In this document: positions 25,849 through 35,097 of the stretch, one piece after another
Numbering within the stretch: position 1 is the first letter of the stretch
How the letters are laid out: the number at the start of each line of letters is the position of its first letter
Assembly: GCF_002952055.1 (NCBI RefSeq)
Contig: NZ_CP021255.1
Location: forward strand, 1,587,501-1,651,500
Direction: 5' to 3'
DNA: 64,000 nt
DNA from: Desulfobulbus oralis
GTDB lineage: Bacteria > Desulfobacterota > Desulfobulbia > Desulfobulbales > Desulfobulbaceae
Position numbers and translations under genes: made by a program
Notes under the pieces: model-generated
Told to the model about the DNA's origin: nothing
What the model saw: the letters and a program-made list of their open reading frames with translations, nothing else
Database searches by the model: none

Positions 25849-27703
25849 CTGATAACGCTGCCGCCTCCTCCATGAAGGCCCTCCAGATGGGTGCGGCTGT
25901 GGCGCCGCCGCCTTCGCCCGGCCCCAGATCCACGCTGTGATCGTGCCCGACCCACACGCCCGCGGTGCATCCTGGCATGAAGCCCACAAACCAGGCATCC
26001 GCATTGTTGTCCGTGGTGCCGGTTTTGCCGCCCGCGCCTTTGGGCCCGGCCGCCTGTCTGCCGGTACCGCGCTGCACGGCCTGCACGAGTGCGGCCTTGA
26101 GCCATTGGGCGACCCCGGGCGACATGGCCTGCTTCAGCTCCGCCTGCGGCCAGGGGCGGATGCGGCCGTTTGGCTCGCGCACACTCGTGATGGCCACCGG
26201 CGCGTGCAGGAAGCCGTCGTTGGCGAAGGCGGTGTAGGCGCTGGTCATTTCCAGCAGCGACATCGGTGATGAGCCCAGGGCCAGGCTGTAGTCCTCCTCC
26301 AGGCGGGCCCTGATGCCCAGCCGTCTGGCCATGGCGATGAGCGCTGGAAAGCCGGTCTGCTGCAGGAGCCGCACGGCCGCGACGTTGCTGGAAAAGACCA
26401 GGGCATCCTGCAGGGAGATCTCGCCCCGGTACCGGTCGCCAAAGTTCTTCGGCCGCCAGGTTCGGCCGTTTTTCACCGTGAGCGCCAGCGGCTGGTCGGA
26501 AATGCGGCCTGCGCCCGACAGCCCGCCTTCCAGCGCGGCGGCGTAGAGGATGGGCTTGAAGGAGGAACCCGGCTGGCGGACCGCATGCACGGCCCGGTTA
26601 AACTGGTTCCGGTTGAAGTCCGTGCCGCCGATCATGGCCACGATCCGGCCGCTGGCCGTATCCATGGCCACCAGCGCGGCCTGGGGCGTCTTGCGGCTGG
26701 GCTGGCGCCGGGCCACCTGGTCAACGCCTCTGAGCAGGGCGCGCATGGCCGCCTCCTGCAGGCGGCTGTCCACCGAGGTCGAAACCTTGAAGCCGCCGGT
26801 CAGCAGTTCATCCGGGCTGTACGCCCGTTCCAGTTCCTTCTGCACATACTGGGCAAAATAGCCGTTCAAGGCGCGTTTCCAGCGGTTCCTGAGCTTCAGT
26901 TCCTGGGAAAAGGCCTGGTGCGCCATTTCGGCCGTGATGATGCCGTCTTCGGCCATGCGGTTCAGGACGTAGCGCTGCCGGCTCTTGGCGGCCTCAAAGT
27001 TCCGGAGCGGCGAGTAGTTGCCGGGCGACTGCGTCAGCCCCGCCAGAAGCGCCATTTCCGCCAGATTCAGGTCCGCCGCCCGCTTGCCGAAATAGGTGAG
27101 GGCCGCGGCTTCCACGCCGTAGGCGCCTTCGCCCAGGTAGATTTCGTTCAGATAAATGGTCAGAATGTCCTTTTTGGACAGCGCCCGTTCCAGACGATAG
27201 GCGAGCAGGGCCTCGCTCATTTTGCGGCTGAAGGTTTTTTCCCGGCCCAGCATCAGGGCCCGCGTGACCTGCTGGGTGATGGTGGAGCCGCCCTGTTTGC
27301 GGCTCCTGGAGAGCAGGTTGTTGAAGGCTGCTCTGAGAATGGACCAGCCGTCCACACCACTATGCTTCCAGAAATGGCCGTCTTCCGCTGCCACAAAGGC
27401 CTTGGGCAGGAGTTCCGGCAGTTGTTCGTATGGTACCAGGAGCCGGAATTCCCTGGCAATCGCGTCCAGGGCCTCGCCGTTGCGGTCGAGGATCAGCGTG
27501 GCCTGGGGCGGTTGGTAGTCGGCCACCGAGGTGATGACCGGCAGGTTCAGCGGAACCAGCCAGGCCAGAAGCGAGCCGATGAGCATAAGACAGAGCAGGG
27601 TAGTGCCCAAAAGCAGCAGACCCAGACCACGCTCGGTGATGAGGCGGGGGCCTTTGCCCGGTGCTGGCGCGTTTGGCGGATATGGACAGGGAACAGTGGA
27701 CAA
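25841..27703 (-). CDS. Class A penicillin-binding protein, PBP1A type
   Basis: Bifunctional peptidoglycan synthase (620 aa), anchored by one N-terminal helix (about 27-51). The glycosyltransferase domain (GT51) has AAEDGHFWKHSG with catalytic Glu107, and GGSTITQQVTR. The transpeptidase domain has the three active-site motifs GSSFKP (Ser nucleophile), SSN and GKTGT. It is slightly shorter than many PBP1A proteins and lacks an OB insert. The start (TTG 27703) has no clear ribosome binding site, and no ATG lies before the anchor helix, so the exact N-terminus is uncertain. Confidence 0.9.
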   Translation of the reverse strand: MSTVPCPYPPNAPAPGKGPRLITERGLGLLLLGTTLLCLMLIGSLLAWLVPLNLPVITSVADYQPPQATLILDRNGEALDAIAREFRLLVPYEQLPELLPKAFVAAEDGHFWKHSGVDGWSILRAAFNNLLSRSRKQGGSTITQQVTRALMLGREKTFSRKMSEALLAYRLERALSKKDILTIYLNEIYLGEGAYGVEAAALTYFGKRAADLNLAEMALLAGLTQSPGNYSPLRNFEAAKSRQRYVLNRMAEDGIITAEMAHQAFSQELKLRNRWKRALNGYFAQYVQKELERAYSPDELLTGGFKVSTSVDSRLQEAAMRALLRGVDQVARRQPSRKTPQAALVAMDTASGRIVAMIGGTDFNRNQFNRAVHAVRQPGSSFKPILYAAALEGGLSGAGRISDQPLALTVKNGRTWRPKNFGDRYRGEISLQDALVFSSNVAAVRLLQQTGFPALIAMARRLGIRARLEEDYSLALGSSPMSLLEMTSAYTAFANDGFLHAPVAITSVREPNGRIRPWPQAELKQAMSPGVAQWLKAALVQAVQRGTGRQAAGPKGAGGKTGTTDNNADAWFVGFMPGCTAGVWVGHDHSVDLGPGEGGGATAAPIWRAFMEEAAALSAR

Positions 27704-27848
27704 GGAAGCCTGGAAACTGTAGGGTGCGGGTCAGGGCGGCATGATCCTGGCTGCAGTTGGCGCATACAGGACCGGCTTGCATGTGGCTTTGTCTTTACCA
27801 TGCTTTGCCGCTGCCGGCACCTTGAAACCCATATTCGGGGGCACTGTT

Positions 27849-29723
27849 TTGTCACGCATACGCCTGCTTTCGGAACAGGTATCGAATCAGATCGCTGCGG
27901 GCGAGGTGGTGGACCGGCCGGCAGCGGTGGTGAAAGAGCTGGTGGAAAACAGCCTGGACGCCCAGGCCAGCCGCATTCTGGTGGAAATTGAGGGCGGCGG
28001 CGTGGGACTGGTGCGGGTGAGCGATGACGGCGCGGGCATGGACCGGGATGACGCGCTCCTCTGTCTGGAGCGGCACGCCACCTCCAAACTGCACGAGGCT
28101 GCGGAACTCCCGGGCATTCGCAGTCTGGGCTTTCGCGGCGAGGCCATTCCGAGTATTGCCTCGGTGGCTTGGCTGCTCGTTTTGACCCGGCCGCAGGGCG
28201 AGCCCCTGGGCACGCGGGTTGAAGTGCGTCACGGCGTGCTGCGTGACCGGGGACCGGCCGGCTGCGGCTGCGGTACGGTGATGGAGGTGCGCCAGCTCTT
28301 TGCCAACATGCCGGCCCGCAAGAAATTTCTGAAATCGCAGCGCACCGAAATCTTCCACATGGAAGAGGCCGTGAAGAATCTCGCGCTGGCGCATCCGGCC
28401 GTGGCCTTTGTCCTGCAGGTCGAGGGCAGGAGGGTCCTGGACTATCCGCCAGGAGAAAGCCTGGAGGAGCGGCTGCGCCGTGTCTTTCGCTATCAGGACG
28501 AGCTGATTGTCCTGGAGGACGTGGCGGATCAGGGCGAGACAGGGGCAGGGGTTTCGGGCTTCCTCCTGCTGCCGGAAAAAACCTCGCTCAGCTCGGCGAA
28601 ACTGCGGCTGGTGGTGAATGGTCGCGCGGTGCAGGACAACATGCTGCGCTTTGCGGTGCGGGACGCCCTGCAGGGCTATCTGATGCGCGGCTTCCAGCCG
28701 GCCGGTCTGCTGCGGATCGAGGTGCCGCCCGGCGAGGTGGATGTCAACGTGCACCCGGCCAAGCGGGAAATCCGCTTCCGGAATGCCGAGGCGGTGCGGC
28801 GGCAGGTGGCGGCCAGCGTGCTGGCGGCCTTGAAGCGCCACGAGCGGGCATTTCGGGAAAGCGTGTTCAGACCGGAAAGTCCGGGTTCAGGCGGGCAAAA
28901 GGCGGGCGGCCCGCAGACCTGCGGCCTTGAGGCCGCAGGCAGAGCGCCGCAGGCAAAGACGCTGCCCTGGCACACGGGCGAGCCGCTAGCGCCTGTGCCC
29001 GGGAGCCTGCCGCCGGGTCTGGATCCGCCTCCCCGGTTTGCCGCAGACTGCGGAGCGGCTCAGGCCCCGGTGCAGGGCGAGGCTGCCCGGCTGGCCCCGG
29101 ATTCAGGTTCGAGCTTTGCCGGGCTCCGTCTCATCGGCCAGTTTTTTGCCCTGTATCTGCTCTGCGAGCGGGCAGGCCAGTTGGTGATCATCGACCAGCA
29201 CGCGGCCCATGAGCGCATCCTCTATGGCCGGATGGTGCAGCATTATCTTGCAGGCCAGGCACCGGGACAGGCGCTGCTTTTTCCGGAAACCGTGGAGCTG
29301 CCGCCGGCCCTGCAGGAAGTCATGATCGCGCGGCAGGAGAGCGTGAAGGCCCTGGGCTTTGCCGTGCAGGCCTTTGGCGACAATACCTGGGTGATAGAGC
29401 GGGTGCCGGCCCTGACCAGCGCTCTTGCGGCCGCGCTCGTGCTTCAGGAGGTGCTGACCGGCCTGCGGCTGGCGCCATCCGCCCTGCAATCCCCCACACA
29501 GGACGGTGAAGGCCTTTTGCCGCCGGTGATGGCGCAGATCTTCGCAAATCTCGCCTGCAAGGCGGCCATCAAGGGCGGTCGCTCCCTGGCGCCCCAGGAA
29601 ATGCTGGATCTTCTGGCGCAGATGGAGCAGAGTGCGGTGTTCAGCCATTGCCCGCACGGCCGGCCGGTCATCAAGATCTTTTCGGCCGCAGAGGTGGAGC
29701 AGTGGTTTCATCGCCGGGAATAG
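27849..29723 (+). CDS. mutL: DNA mismatch repair protein MutL
   Basis: 624 aa from TTG 27849, chosen because MutL proteins begin (M)xRIRLLxEQVxNQIAAGEVV exactly here and no ATG or GTG is nearby. The GHKL ATPase motifs are present: VVKELVENSLDA, DDGAGMD and GFRGEA(I/L)xSI. After a Pro/Gly-rich linker (about 355-450) comes the C-terminal dimerisation domain with IDQHAAHERILY and ACKAAIKGG. The endonuclease motif DQHA(x)2E(x)4E is partly present (DQHAAHERI), so nicking activity is possible but not certain. Divergent from the PBP gene. Confidence 0.93.
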   Translation: MSRIRLLSEQVSNQIAAGEVVDRPAAVVKELVENSLDAQASRILVEIEGGGVGLVRVSDDGAGMDRDDALLCLERHATSKLHEAAELPGIRSLGFRGEAIPSIASVAWLLVLTRPQGEPLGTRVEVRHGVLRDRGPAGCGCGTVMEVRQLFANMPARKKFLKSQRTEIFHMEEAVKNLALAHPAVAFVLQVEGRRVLDYPPGESLEERLRRVFRYQDELIVLEDVADQGETGAGVSGFLLLPEKTSLSSAKLRLVVNGRAVQDNMLRFAVRDALQGYLMRGFQPAGLLRIEVPPGEVDVNVHPAKREIRFRNAEAVRRQVAASVLAALKRHERAFRESVFRPESPGSGGQKAGGPQTCGLEAAGRAPQAKTLPWHTGEPLAPVPGSLPPGLDPPPRFAADCGAAQAPVQGEAARLAPDSGSSFAGLRLIGQFFALYLLCERAGQLVIIDQHAAHERILYGRMVQHYLAGQAPGQALLFPETVELPPALQEVMIARQESVKALGFAVQAFGDNTWVIERVPALTSALAAALVLQEVLTGLRLAPSALQSPTQDGEGLLPPVMAQIFANLACKAAIKGGRSLAPQEMLDLLAQMEQSAVFSHCPHGRPVIKIFSAAEVEQWFHRRE

Positions 29724-29754
29724 CCGCAAAAAAATGGACAATGGAGAGGCAATC

Positions 29755-29898
29755 ATGAGGCGCGTCAAGGCTTCGCCCCTGCGGATACGGGTACCGGTTG
29801 CCCGCAAGGCCACGCAGGTCATGCGGGCCCGCAAGGGCAGAGGCAGCTACCGGCGTTGCCGCCTGCAACAGCAGTGGCGGCGCGAAACGCAGGAATGA
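29755..29898 (+). CDS. Small basic protein, ArfA-like (alternative ribosome-rescue factor?)
   Basis: 47 aa and very basic. SPLRIRVPVA followed by RKGRGSYRR resembles the DPLFRxRV...KKGKGSYxR core of ArfA, which rescues ribosomes stalled on truncated messages. A 10-residue insertion separates the two parts, so the match is partial. GGAG eight bases upstream supports ATG 29755. A strong hairpin follows four bases after the stop; in known arfA genes a hairpin near the end of the frame drives production of a truncated, self-regulated protein. An unrelated basic protein is the alternative. Confidence 0.45.
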   Translation: MRRVKASPLRIRVPVARKATQVMRARKGRGSYRRCRLQQQWRRETQE

Positions 29899-29901
29899 AA
29901 A

Positions 29902-29938
29902 GAAGCCCCGTGCTCCCTTTAAGGGAACACGGGGCTTC
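29902..29938 (+). terminator. Hairpin after the ArfA-like gene
   Basis: Arms GAAGCCCCGTG(C)TCCCTT and AAGGGAACACGGGGCTTC pair over about 18 bases with one mismatch. No T run follows, so it may be an RNase-processing or attenuating structure rather than a simple terminator. Confidence 0.6.
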
Positions 29939-30295
29939 CTGCGCAAAGGCTTCATGCTGAGCGCCCCGCGCTCGTTTTCGGAGAGCCGCCTGGGCTGCGG
30001 CGCCGGCTGCCCCTGCCAGAACCTCATGCCGTTGCAGCACCAAGTGGATGAAATCATCCATTTGCACTCAGCCTGTCGAGTTCTTTGCTCCCGATCCCGG
30101 TGCCATGGGCCTTACGGAACTGCCAGGAAAAATTCGAGACTGTGGCAGAGCGGGCGACTTATCACTTGAAGCGCTCTGGCGGCTGGGCTAAAGTTGTAAC
30201 CGTATAAATGGGGCCACGATTTTGCATTCCAGATGGCCTTGTTCGCCGTTCGGACCGGTCCCGGGCACTTTGTTTCAAAAAAAGGAGGCATTGCA
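29939..30295. other. Gene-free stretch upstream of the YeiH-like transporter
   Basis: About 357 bases. Short frames exist on both strands but none has a good ribosome binding site or recognisable product. GTATAAAT near 30200 could be a -10 element. A strong AAAGGAGG site at 30280-30287 serves the next gene. No tRNA or known riboswitch was recognised. Confidence 0.4.
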
Positions 30296-32023
30296 ATGAA
30301 TGAGGACAACTCGTCGGTCGTTATTGACCGGGGAAAATCACAGTGGTCCGATCTGTGGAAAAAGGAGGATTACTGGGCCATCTGGCTGGGTTTTTTCCTC
30401 CTGATTGTGGCCGCTGTTCTGGTCTCCGGCGGCAGGCCGGATCTGGAAGCCAGGAATGCCGGTTTTGTGGCTGCCATGCAGGCCGAGGCTCTCAAGCCCA
30501 TCAAGACCATTGAGTGGTACGAGGCCAAGGCCGCACAGGGCAAACTGCAAGGCCAAGACGTCGGCCCGGTCAAGACTCTGATAAGCCAGCTTAAAACCCC
30601 GGACAAATGGAAATCCAATCCCCTGGATGCTCTGTTCATGGATCAGGCCAAAGTGGATCAGGTGAATGCGCCGGTTCAGGCCAAGGTGGACAAGCTGAAG
30701 GCTGCCGAGGCCGAGGCCTTGGGCGTGGCCCGTACGGCTCAGGACGCCGCTTCTGCCGCCTCCTACAAGGATGAGGAGTTGAACAAGGCGGCCACCGCGG
30801 CCATCGATGCGTGGCAGGATGCCTACAAGAAGAGATCGGATGCTGCCAAAAAGCTGAAGAAACCCTTCAACCGCATATCCTCGCTTATCATTCTGGGCTT
30901 GGCCCTGGGCGTTCTGACCACCATCGGCGCGACCTTCATCGGCCTGCGTCCGGGCAAGTTCTTTGTTGCCTTTGTGGGCGTTTATCTCCTCTGTGTGTTG
31001 GCCAATATCCTGGGCAACCAGATTGATATGCGCAAATGGGGTTTGAATGCGGAAATCTGGTCCATCATCCTGGGCATGTTGCTGGCCAATACCGTGGGTA
31101 CGCCCAAGTGGCTGAAAGAAGGCGCACAGGTTGAATACTTCATCAAGACCGGCTTGGTGCTGCTGGGCGCGGAAGTCCTTTTCCACAAGCTTTTGGCCAT
31201 CGGTATCCCGGGCATTTTCGTTGCCTGGGTGGTCACGCCCATCGTGCTGATCTCCACCTTCATTTTTGGCCAGAAGGTGCTGAAGATGCCGTCCAAGACC
31301 CTGAACATCGTCGTTTCCGCCGACATGTCGGTGTGCGGCACCTCGGCGGCCATCGCCACTGCGGCAGCCTGCCGAGCGAAAAAGGAGGAACTGACCCTGT
31401 CTTTGGGTATGTCCATGACCTTTACGGCCATCATGATGGTCGCCCTGCCGGCAGCCATCAAGGCCCTGGGCTTGCCCGAAATTCTGGGTGGCGCGTGGAT
31501 CGGCGGCACGGTCGATTCCACCGGTGCGGTTGCTGCGGCCGGCGCTTTTGTCGGCCCCAAGGCCATGCAGGTCGCGGCCACGATCAAGATGATTCAGAAC
31601 GTCCTTATCGGGGTTACGGCCTTCTTTGTCGCCCTGTACTGGGCCACCAAGGTTGATGTGCAGCATGGCGAGAAGGTGAGCATGCTGGAAATCTGGCACC
31701 GCTTCCCCAAGTTCGTTATCGGCTTTTTGGCCGTTTCCATTATCTTCTCCCTGGCCTGCGGCAGCATGGGCAGCGATATGGCCAAAATTCTGGTGGACAA
31801 CGGCGCCTGCAAGGTTTCCGTGCCCCTGCGCGGCTGGTTCTTTGCCCTGGCCTTCATCTCCATCGGCCTGACCACCAACTTCCGCGAACTGGGCAAGTAC
31901 TTCAAGGGCGGCAAGCCGATCATCCTCTATGTGTGCGGCCAGAGCTTCAACCTGGCTTTGACCCTGTTGATGGCCTGGATTATGTTCTACAAGGTGTTCC
32001 CGCAGATTACCGCCAATCTGTAA
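30296..32023 (+). CDS. YeiH/UPF0324 family putative sulfate exporter with N-terminal extension
   Basis: 575 aa, against about 340 for ordinary YeiH proteins. Residues ~200-575 are the polytopic core, with VVSADMSVCGTSAAIATAAA and GGTVDSTGAVAAAGAFVGPK, hallmarks of the family. The extra N-terminal part has one membrane helix (about 27-46) and then ~140 residues of Ala/Lys/Asp-rich, probably coiled-coil helix (50-190) between membrane segments. The family is annotated as putative sulfate exporter; in a sulfate reducer it could move sulfite, sulfate or a related anion (inference). Start supported by AAAGGAGG nine bases upstream. Confidence 0.85.
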   Translation: MNEDNSSVVIDRGKSQWSDLWKKEDYWAIWLGFFLLIVAAVLVSGGRPDLEARNAGFVAAMQAEALKPIKTIEWYEAKAAQGKLQGQDVGPVKTLISQLKTPDKWKSNPLDALFMDQAKVDQVNAPVQAKVDKLKAAEAEALGVARTAQDAASAASYKDEELNKAATAAIDAWQDAYKKRSDAAKKLKKPFNRISSLIILGLALGVLTTIGATFIGLRPGKFFVAFVGVYLLCVLANILGNQIDMRKWGLNAEIWSIILGMLLANTVGTPKWLKEGAQVEYFIKTGLVLLGAEVLFHKLLAIGIPGIFVAWVVTPIVLISTFIFGQKVLKMPSKTLNIVVSADMSVCGTSAAIATAAACRAKKEELTLSLGMSMTFTAIMMVALPAAIKALGLPEILGGAWIGGTVDSTGAVAAAGAFVGPKAMQVAATIKMIQNVLIGVTAFFVALYWATKVDVQHGEKVSMLEIWHRFPKFVIGFLAVSIIFSLACGSMGSDMAKILVDNGACKVSVPLRGWFFALAFISIGLTTNFRELGKYFKGGKPIILYVCGQSFNLALTLLMAWIMFYKVFPQITANL

Positions 32024-32101
32024 CGTGAAGTTCTGACTCAAACTGCCGGCTGCTGCGCTTTTCCCGCGGTAGCCGGCGGATTTTCGCGAAAAGGCAACGG
32101 T

Positions 32102-32359
32102 GTGAAGAACAGGGCTATGCGCATCAGAGCGCTGCAGTTGGGCGCCTGGATTCTGGGGCTGTGGTTTTTTTTCGCCGTGTTGACGCCCCGGATCGAGGCT
32201 TTGTCGCCCTCATGGCAGGCATATAACGCGACGCAGGAGAAGTACGATCTGGACAGCGGTGCCTTGTATTACACCAATGTGCCGGTGACGCAGGAAGCCG
32301 AAATGCACGTGCGCGAGGCCGTGCGGAAAGGCATGAAAGACTGGCGGGCCCGGTACTGA
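32102..32359 (+). CDS. Small membrane-anchored hypothetical protein
   Basis: 85 aa from GTG 32102 (ATG 32117 also possible; AAAAGG lies before the GTG). One hydrophobic helix (about 10-30, LGAWILGLWFFFAVLTP) and a short charged C-terminal domain. No family recognised. It follows the YeiH-like gene by 78 bases and could be cotranscribed with it. A GC-rich inverted repeat (GCCGGCT/AGCCGGC) lies between them. Confidence 0.5.
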   Translation: MKNRAMRIRALQLGAWILGLWFFFAVLTPRIEALSPSWQAYNATQEKYDLDSGALYYTNVPVTQEAEMHVREAVRKGMKDWRARY

Positions 32360-32380
32360 GGCTGGCCGGCGCTCAGCCTG

Positions 32381-32617
32381 CTACTCCTGCAATACGGTCA
32401 CGACTTCCAGCCGTTTTTCCCCCGTTGCCACCCTATCGCCCGGATAGAGCTTGCGCCTTTTGCGGCGCTCGATCTCGCCGTTGACCCGTACCAGACCTGC
32501 TGCAATCAGCAGACCCGCCTCGCCGCCTGTGGCCGCGAGGTTTTCCCGCTTCAGCAGTTTGTCCAGCTCGATAAAGGGCGTGTGAATGACTGCGGACCTG
32601 ACGGCTTGTTCAGTCAT
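32381..32617 (-). CDS. S4-domain RNA-binding protein (YbcJ-like)
   Basis: 78 aa. A minimal S4 domain with FIELDKLLKRENLAATGGEAG and VRVNGEIERRKRRKLYPGDRV, the typical order of the RNA-binding fold. Such small proteins bind structured or ribosomal RNA. It overlaps the end of the dCMP deaminase gene by eight bases and is last in a three-gene operon. Confidence 0.85.
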   Translation of the reverse strand: MTEQAVRSAVIHTPFIELDKLLKRENLAATGGEAGLLIAAGLVRVNGEIERRKRRKLYPGDRVATGEKRLEVVTVLQE

Positions 32618-33119
32618 GGTGCAAGCGGCATGTGAAAAAGTCGATGGTGAGCGAGGGCCGGCTGGGCACGAACTGCCGGTAGGCGGTGCCGGAGCTGTCC
32701 AGCATGATTTTGGATGCGCGTACCGAATCTGTAGCCGCATACTTGTCGGACAGGTAAATGATTTCGCCGATGCCGGACTGAATGATGATCTTCGTGCATT
32801 CATTGCAGGGGAAGAGGGCGACGTACATGCGGCAGCCCGTGAGGTCGCGGGTAATGGCGTTCAGAATGGCATTGACCTCGGCGTGGCAGACAAAGGGATA
32901 TTTGGTGTCCAGATAGGCGCCTTCCCGGGCCCAGGGCAGCCTGTCGTCCGAACAGCCGCGGGGGAAGCCGTTATAGCCGATGCCCACGATGCGGTTGTGG
33001 GGGTCTGCCACGCAGGCGCCCACCTGCGTGTTCGGATCCTTTGACCGGCCGGCCGAAAGCAGGGCCAGCGACATGAAGTATTCGTCCCAGCCGAGCACAT
33101 CCTCCCGCTTGCCGCTCAT
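32610..33119 (-). CDS. dCMP deaminase family zinc enzyme
   Basis: 169 aa. The zinc site is complete: His79-Ala-Glu81 (Glu81 as proton shuttle) and PCNEC with Cys105 and Cys108. GYNGFPRGCSDD near residue 50 is typical of deoxycytidylate deaminases that make dUMP for dTMP synthesis. Also annotated as ComEB-like in some genomes. Overlaps the alpha/beta hydrolase gene by four bases. Confidence 0.9.
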   Translation of the reverse strand: MSGKREDVLGWDEYFMSLALLSAGRSKDPNTQVGACVADPHNRIVGIGYNGFPRGCSDDRLPWAREGAYLDTKYPFVCHAEVNAILNAITRDLTGCRMYVALFPCNECTKIIIQSGIGEIIYLSDKYAATDSVRASKIMLDSSGTAYRQFVPSRPSLTIDFFTCRLHHD

Positions 33120-33955
33120 GACTGCGGCTCCCCGTTTTGGGGCGCCTGTCCGGCCTTGAGAGCCCGGCGCCGTGCCCGCCAGTCCGGCGCCGTGCCAGCG
33201 GCCTTGCCGACAAAGTTGCCGATGGCCGTAAAATAGTGGCGGCCGCCTTTTTCAATCACCGTATTGTGACCCGCGCCGGGCACAACCTGCAGCTCCTTGT
33301 TTTTCGCCGCGCTCCGCTCGTGTAACAGCTCGGCCTGCCACAGGCCGATAAGCTGGTCGCAACTGCCGTGGAGAATGAGGGTGGGTTTGCCGATGCCGCC
33401 AATCTTGGCCGCATTGGCAAAGGGATCCTCCGCGTCGGTCAGATCCTCCTGCTCCAGGCCCAGTGCCTGGGCCACCGGCAGTGCCCGGGCAAAGCCGGAT
33501 TCGATGACGAGCGCACGGATATCATCCCCGTATCTGGCCGCCACCTCTATGGCGCAGGCGCTGCCCAAAGACCGGCCCATGACCGCGAGCGGTCCTGTAT
33601 AGCCGTGTTCGGCCAGCCAGTTTTTGACGTAGAGAAAGGCTGTCCCGGCATCGGGAAGCAGGGTGGCGAGCCTGGGCTCGTCGCCGCTCCAGCCAAAGCC
33701 CCGGTAGTCGATAACCAGAAAATTCAAGCCTTCGGCCACATAGCAGGGCCCGATTTCGTCATGCTCCGGCACGCATTCGGTGTTGCCGTGAAAGAAGATG
33801 AGGGTCGGGCTGGATGCGGCGTGGCTGAAAAACCTTGCCCCCAGAATCACGCCGTCCGCCAGCGGAATGTCGATATTGACAGCACCTGCCGGGGCTTCGT
33901 TTTTTGCCCGTTTGGTGGGATGAAAGAGCAGCCGCTCAACAGCCTGGATATTCAT
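33116..33955 (-). CDS. Alpha/beta hydrolase
   Basis: 279 aa, no signal peptide. An oxyanion region FFHGNTE, nucleophile elbow GRSLGS and a late GAGHNTVIE with the catalytic His fit the BEM46/FrsA-like serine hydrolases. Substrate unknown. It is the first gene of a - strand operon with the deaminase and S4 protein. The last ~25 residues are charged and possibly dispensable. Confidence 0.85.
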   Translation of the reverse strand: MNIQAVERLLFHPTKRAKNEAPAGAVNIDIPLADGVILGARFFSHAASSPTLIFFHGNTECVPEHDEIGPCYVAEGLNFLVIDYRGFGWSGDEPRLATLLPDAGTAFLYVKNWLAEHGYTGPLAVMGRSLGSACAIEVAARYGDDIRALVIESGFARALPVAQALGLEQEDLTDAEDPFANAAKIGGIGKPTLILHGSCDQLIGLWQAELLHERSAAKNKELQVVPGAGHNTVIEKGGRHYFTAIGNFVGKAAGTAPDWRARRRALKAGQAPQNGEPQS

Positions 33956-34018
33956 GATGTGGCCCGCGTCGTGGGAAGGGCCGGCAGACAGCGGGGCCTG
34001 CCGGCGCAGAAGGCAGCC

Positions 34019-34435
34019 TTATGCCAGCAGTTCGATGCCGGAGAAGAAATAGCCGATCTCGAATGCCGCGGTTTCCGGGGCATCGGAGCCGTGGGTGGCG
34101 TTGTTGTCGATGGAGGTGCCAAATTCCTTGCGCAATGTGCCCTGAGCCGCATCGTTCGGATTGGTCGCACCCATCAGCTCGCGCCATTTTCTGATGGCGC
34201 CCTCGGCCTCCAGCACCATGACGATGCAGGGGCCGCTGGACATGAAGTTGGTGAGGTCGTTGAAGAAAGGCCGCTCCCTGTGCACCGCGTAAAAGCCCTC
34301 CGCTTCTTTCTTGCTCAGGCACAGCTTTTTCAGCCCCAGGATTTTGAAGCCCTCGGCATAGATGCGGGTCAGGATTTTCCCGGCATTGCCGGCCTTGAAG
34401 GCGTCCGGTTTGATGATGGCAAAGGTACGTTCCAT
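34019..34435 (-). CDS. ndk: Nucleoside diphosphate kinase
   Basis: 138 aa, normal length. Transfers phosphate between nucleoside tri- and diphosphates through His115, seen in the conserved [10 protein letters not shown] motif. The N-terminus [16 protein letters not shown] is also canonical. An AAGGAGAT site precedes ATG 34435. Confidence 0.96.
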   Translation of the reverse strand: MERTFAIIKPDAFKAGNAGKILTRIYAEGFKILGLKKLCLSKKEAEGFYAVHRERPFFNDLTNFMSSGPCIVMVLEAEGAIRKWRELMGATNPNDAAQGTLRKEFGTSIDNNATHGSDAPETAAFEIGYFFSGIELLA

Positions 34436-34640
34436 GAGACATCTCCTTGAAATGGAATTGGTAACGAATGCTGGACAATAACACAGTGGGGCCGCTGGAG
34501 GCGAAAAAAAACGGCAGAATGCACCGCTCTTTTCACATTCTCTGCCACCTGGCCGCAGGCGGGACGCGGGCTGGGGCCAGCACCCGGCCAGGCTGGTTTC
34601 GGAAGAGATTGCTCGGCAGCGGTTGTGGCGGAGCAGGGGC

Positions 34641-35060
34641 TCACTGCAATTTTTTCCGCTTTTTGGCAAAGACAAAAAAACGCTGGCCCAGATAGTTCAT
34701 ATAGGTAAAAAGGCACATGCCGCAGAGCAGGGCGATATTGTCACGGGTACTGACCGACGAGGCGGCGAGCAGCCAATACATCATTTTCATGGCCAGGTAA
34801 TAGGCAAGAAAATAGCAGGCGGCAATGTGGAGGATGAACTTGAAGATCATGCCGAGCGAGTGCTCATTGTTCTGAAAGGTGTAGTATTTGTTGAGAAAAT
34901 AGCTGAGGGTACTGCCAACGATATAGTTGGCGGCCGAAGAGAGCCAATAACTGAGCCCCAGCATGTTATAGGCAACAAACATGACGCTTGCCCCGAGAGC
35001 TGTGTTGATCAGGCCCACGAGCAGGAATTTGTAGAGTGTTTTGTCAGGATGTCCGAGCAC
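34641..35060 (-). CDS. GtrA family membrane protein
   Basis: 139 aa, four hydrophobic helices. [17 protein letters not shown] at the N-terminus, [11 protein letters not shown] and the C-terminal YLGQRFFVF are characteristic of GtrA proteins, which flip or help transfer lipid-linked sugars. GTG start at 35060 with a GGGGGGG stretch upstream. It lies at the left edge of the Neisseria-like island; a decayed copy of its first ~90 bases is found at the right edge (45950-46039), in the same orientation. Confidence 0.88.
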   Translation of the reverse strand: MLGHPDKTLYKFLLVGLINTALGASVMFVAYNMLGLSYWLSSAANYIVGSTLSYFLNKYYTFQNNEHSLGMIFKFILHIAACYFLAYYLAMKMMYWLLAASSVSTRDNIALLCGMCLFTYMNYLGQRFFVFAKKRKKLQ

Positions 35061-35097
35061 AGTGGTCCCCCCCTGAATTGAGCATATCTCTCACTGT

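Noticed and set aside
29819-30067. Short - strand frame starting MQMDDFIHLVLQRHEV
   Set aside because: Weak start context, overlaps the ArfA-like gene and its hairpin, and its Ala-rich middle looks like chance.
30338-32041. 567-codon frame antisense to the YeiH-like transporter
   Set aside because: Gly/His/Gln-rich and motif-free; the + strand gene is clear.
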